Of a stretch of DNA of 64,000 nucleotides, positions 60,601-64,000 are shown in pieces. The notes below the pieces were generated by a model that worked only from the letters and a program-made list of their open reading frames with translations, had not been told where the DNA came from and did no database searches. How positions within the stretch are numbered: position 1 is the stretch's first letter; each line of letters starts with the position of its first letter. The stretch comes from Astropecten irregularis (Eukaryota > Echinodermata > Asteroidea > Paxillosida > Astropectinidae): assembly GCA_963971285.1 (NCBI GenBank), contig OZ020254.1, forward strand, positions 8,370,001 through 8,434,000, written 5' to 3'. A program made the position numbers and the translations under genes.

Positions 60601-63600
60601 TGTCGGCTCGAGCCACTTTTTCCGACAAGAACTTGAGAGGAAATTTCGATATATGAGACGAGTCGGATTTGATTTTTGGGACATGTGAAAAAAAACCAGT
60701 TCCGGCCGGGTCTTGAACCCGGGACGTTCGGGCTCGCAGGTCCGGACCTGTCGGCTCGAGCCACTTTTTCCGACAAGAACTTCAGAGGAAATTTCGATAT
60801 ATGAGACGAGTCGGATTTGATTTTTGGGACATGTGAAAAAAAACCCGAATCCGGCCGGGTCTTGAACCCGGGACGTTCGGGCTCGCAGGCCGGACCTGTC
60901 GGCTCGAGCCACTTTTTCCGACAAGAACTTGAGAGGAAATTTCGATATATGAGACGAGTCGGATTTGATTTTTGGGACATGTGAAAAAAAACCGGTTCCG
61001 GCCGGGTCTTGAACCCGGGACGTTCGGGCTCGCAGGTCCGGACCTGTCGGCTCGAGCCACTTTTTCCGACAAGATTTTGAGAGGAAATTTCGATATATGA
61101 GACGAGTCGGATTTGATTTTTGGGACATGTGAAAAAAAACCGGTTCCGGCCGGGTCTTGAACCCGGGACGTTCGGGCTCGCAGGTCCGGACCTGTCAGCT
61201 CGAGCCACTTTTTCCGACAAGAACTTGAGAGGAAATTTCGATATATGAGATGAGTCGGATTTGATTTTTGGGACATGTGAAAAAAAACCAGTTCCGGCCG
61301 GGTCTTGAACCCGGGACGTTCGGGCTCGCAGGTCCGGACCTGTTGTCTCGAGCCACTTTTTCCGACAAGAACTTGAGAGGAAATTTCGATATATGAGACG
61401 AGTCTGATTTGATTTTTGGGACATGTGAAAAAAAACCGGTTCCGGCCGGGTCTTGAACCCGGGACGTTCGGGCTCGCAGGTCCGGACCTGTCGGCTCGAG
61501 CCACTTTTTCCGACAAGAACTTGAGAGGAAATTTCGATATATGAGACGAGTCGGATTTGATTTTTGGGACATGTGAAAAAAAACCGGTTCCGGCCGGGTC
61601 TTGAACCCGGGACATTCGGGCTCGCAGGTCCGGACCTGTCGGCTCGAGCCACTTTTTCCGACAAGAACTTGAGAGGAAATTTCGATATATGAGACGAGTC
61701 GGATTTGATTTTTGGGACATGTGAAAAAAAACCAGTTCCGGCCGGGTCTTGAACCCGGGACGTTCGGGCTCGCAGGTCCGGACCTGTCGGCTCGAGCCAC
61801 TTTTTCCGACAAGAACTTGAGAGGAAATTTCGATATATGAGACGAGTCGGATTTGATTTTTGGGACATGTGAAAAAAAACCGGTTCCGGCCGGGTCTTGA
61901 ACCCGGGACATTCGGGCTTGCAGGTCCGGACCTGTCGGCTCGAGCCACTTTTTCCGACAAGAACTTGAGAGGAAATTTCGATATATGAGACGAGTCGGAT
62001 TTGATTTTTGGGACATGTGAAAAAAAACCGGTTCCGGCCGGGTCTTGAACCCGGGACGTTCGGGCTCGCAGGTCCGGACCTGTCGGCTCGAGCCACTTTT
62101 TCCGACAAGAACTTGAGAGGAAATTTCGATATATGAGACGAGTCGGATTTGATTTTTCGGGACATGTGAAAAAAAACCAGTTCCGGCCGGGTCTTGAACC
62201 CGGGACGTTCGGGCTCGCAGGTCCGGACCTGTCGGCTCGAGCCACTTTTTCCGACAAGAACTTCAGAGGAAATTTCGATATATGAGACGAGTCGGATTTG
62301 ATTTTTGGGACATGTGAAAAAAAACCGAATCCGGCCGGGTCTTGAACCCGGGACGTTCGGGCTCGCAGGTCCGGACCTGTCGGCTCGAGCCACTTTTTCC
62401 GACAAGAACTTGAGAGGAAATTTCGATATATGAGACGAGTCGGATTTGATTTTTGGGACATGTGAAAAAAAACCGGTTCCGGCCGGGTCTTGAACCCGGG
62501 ACGTTCGGGCTCGCAGGTCCGGACCTGTCGGCTCGAGCCACTTTTTCCGACAAGAACTTGAGAGGAAATTTCGATATATGAGACGAGTCGGATTTGATTT
62601 TTGGGACATGTGAAAAAAAACCGGTTCCGGCCGGGTCTTGAACCCGGGACGTTCGGGCTCGCAGGTCGGGACCTGTCGGCTCGAGCCACTTTTTCCGACA
62701 AGAACTTGAGAGGAAATTTCGATATATGAGACGAGTCGGATTTGATTTTTGGGACATGTGAAAAAAAACCGGTTCCGGCCGGGTCTTGAACCCGGGACGT
62801 TCGGGCTCGCAGGTCCGGACCTGTCGGCTCGAGCCACTTTTTCCGACAAGAACTTGAGAGGAAATTTCGATATATGAGACGAGTCGGATTTGATTTTTTG
62901 GGACATGTGAAAAAAAACCGGTTCCGGCCGGGTCTTGAACCCGGGACGTTCGGGCTCGCAGGTCGGGACCTGTCGGCTCGAGCCACTTTTTCCGACAAGA
63001 ACTTGAGAGGAAATTTCGATATATGAGACGAGTCGGATTTGATTTTTGGGACATGTGAAAAAAAAACCGGTTCCGGCCAGGTCTTGAACCCGGGACGTTC
63101 GGGCTCGCAGGTCCGGACCTGTCGGCTCGAGCCACTTTTTCCGACAAGAACTTGAGAGGAAATTTCGATATATGAGACGAGTCGGATTTGATTTTTGGGA
63201 CATGTGAAAAAAAAACGGTTCCGGCCGGGTCTTGAACCCGGGACGTTCGGGCTCGCAGGTCCGGACCTGTCGGCTCGAGCCACTTTTTCCGACAAGAACT
63301 TGAGAGGAAATTTCGATATATGAGACGAGTCGGATTTGATTTTTGGGACATGTGAAAAAAAACCGGTTCCGGCCGGGTCTTGAACCCGGGACGTTCGGGC
63401 TCGCAGGTCCGGACCTGTCGGCTCGAGCCACTTTTTCCGACAAGATTTTGAGAGGAAATTTCGATATATGAGACGAGTCGGATTTGATTTTTGGGACATG
63501 TGAAAAAAAACCGGTTCCGGCCGGGTCTTGAACCCGGGACGTTCGGGCTCGCAGGTCCGGACCTGTCAGCTCGAGCCACTTTTTCCGACAAGAACTTGAG

Positions 63601-64000
63601 AGGAAATTTCGATATATGAGACGAGTCGGATTTGATTTTTGGGACATGTGAAAAAAAACCAGTTCCGGCCGGGTCTTGAACCCGGGACGTTCGGGCTCGC
63701 AGGTCCGGACCTGTTGTCTCGAGCCACTTTTTCCGACAAGAACTTGAGAGGAAATTTCGATATATGAGACGAGTCTGATTTGATTTTTGGGACATGTGAA
63801 AAAAAACCGGTTCCGGCCGGGTCTTGAACCCGGGACGTTCGGGCTCGCAGGTCCGGACCTGTCGGCTCGAGCCACTTTTTCCGACAAGAACTTGAGAGGA
63901 AATTTCGATATATGAGACGAGTCGGATTTGATTTTTGGGACATGTGAAAAAAAACCGGTTCCGGCCGGGTCTTGAACCCGGGACATTCGGGCTCGCAGGT

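Larger units (their letters stand above)
34374..64000 (-). repeat. Array B: 148-bp tRNA-like satellite, about 200 copies
   Basis: The unit, on the plus strand, begins ATGAGGCGAGTCGGATTTGA, continues with TTTTTGGGACATGTG, eight A, ACCGGTTCCGGCCGGG, TCTTGAACCCGGGACGTTCG, GGCTCGCAGGTCCGGACCTG, TCGGCTCGAGCCACTTTTTC, and ends CGACAAGAACTTGAGAGGAA with ATTTCGATAT. Usual spacing is 148 bp; 149-154-bp forms carry ATGC or ATAT insertions. It fills the last 29.6 kb and runs out of the window. Variants (CAGTTCC/CGGTTCC, TTTGGG/TTCGGG, CTCCAGCC/CTCGAGCC) recur in fixed order, showing higher-order repeats. The tRNA-like core is on the minus strand. The minus strand has no stop in any frame of the consensus, giving open frames up to 2830 codons; these are not supported as genes. 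Confidence 0.95.

Noticed and set aside
34274..63986. Open frames of 900-2830 codons on the minus strand
   Set aside because: They overlap in all frames, repeat with the 148-bp unit, have no conserved frame across indels and no domain pattern. They follow from a stop-free repeat unit.
34374..64000. CRISPR array
   Set aside because: Repeats are contiguous 148-bp units without unique spacers, in eukaryotic DNA with no cas genes.

Overview
The window is eukaryotic nuclear DNA, most likely from a marine invertebrate animal. The evidence is exons with GT/AG borders, an N-terminal exon resembling animal TMEM98, many small terminal-inverted-repeat (TIR) elements, and about 49 kb of tandem repeats. 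Repeated TAGGCCTA-like words hint at an echinoderm or a related deuterostome, but this is a weak guess. There is no sign of bacterial genes, operons, rRNA or CRISPR.

Layout. 1-3350: 218-bp satellite. 3535-12130: nine copies of a composite repeat (1061, 806, 957 or 1027 bp), each joining a 16-bp minisatellite, a fragment of a MITE-like element and a broken exon-like segment; the pattern 1061+1061+806 repeats as a 2928-bp higher-order unit. 12.1-16.5 kb: a patchwork of small inverted-repeat elements, a 34-bp minisatellite and a tRNA-derived insertion with 23-bp direct repeats. 16.8-24.1 kb: 'array A', a roughly 95-bp satellite interrupted six times by an 88-bp exon with good splice borders on the minus strand. 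24.4-29.5 kb: a large foldback structure carrying its own 80-91-bp satellite, split by a 1785-bp TIR element that itself holds a nested MITE. 29.7-34.3 kb: the only convincing host coding sequence, the first coding exon of a TMEM98-like gene (minus strand), flanked by an inverted duplication, with an 888-bp hAT-like element having a perfect 8-bp target duplication. 34,374 to the window end: 'array B', about 200 copies of a 148-bp unit.

The most notable result is that arrays A and B are the same family. They share a colinear core of about 83 nt, on the plus strand in A and the minus strand in B. The core looks tRNA-derived: an A-box-like stretch, an anticodon-arm-like hairpin, a T-arm with an exact Pol III B box in B, then a run of T that could terminate Pol III. 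The acceptor stem is lost, so these are not working tRNA genes, but each unit could in principle be a small Pol III transcription unit. Array B changes subfamily at about 51,617 and has 8-unit and 10-unit higher-order repeats.

Very long open frames on the minus strand of array B (up to 2830 codons) come from a 148-bp unit that lacks stop codons in all three minus frames. I do not treat them as genes.
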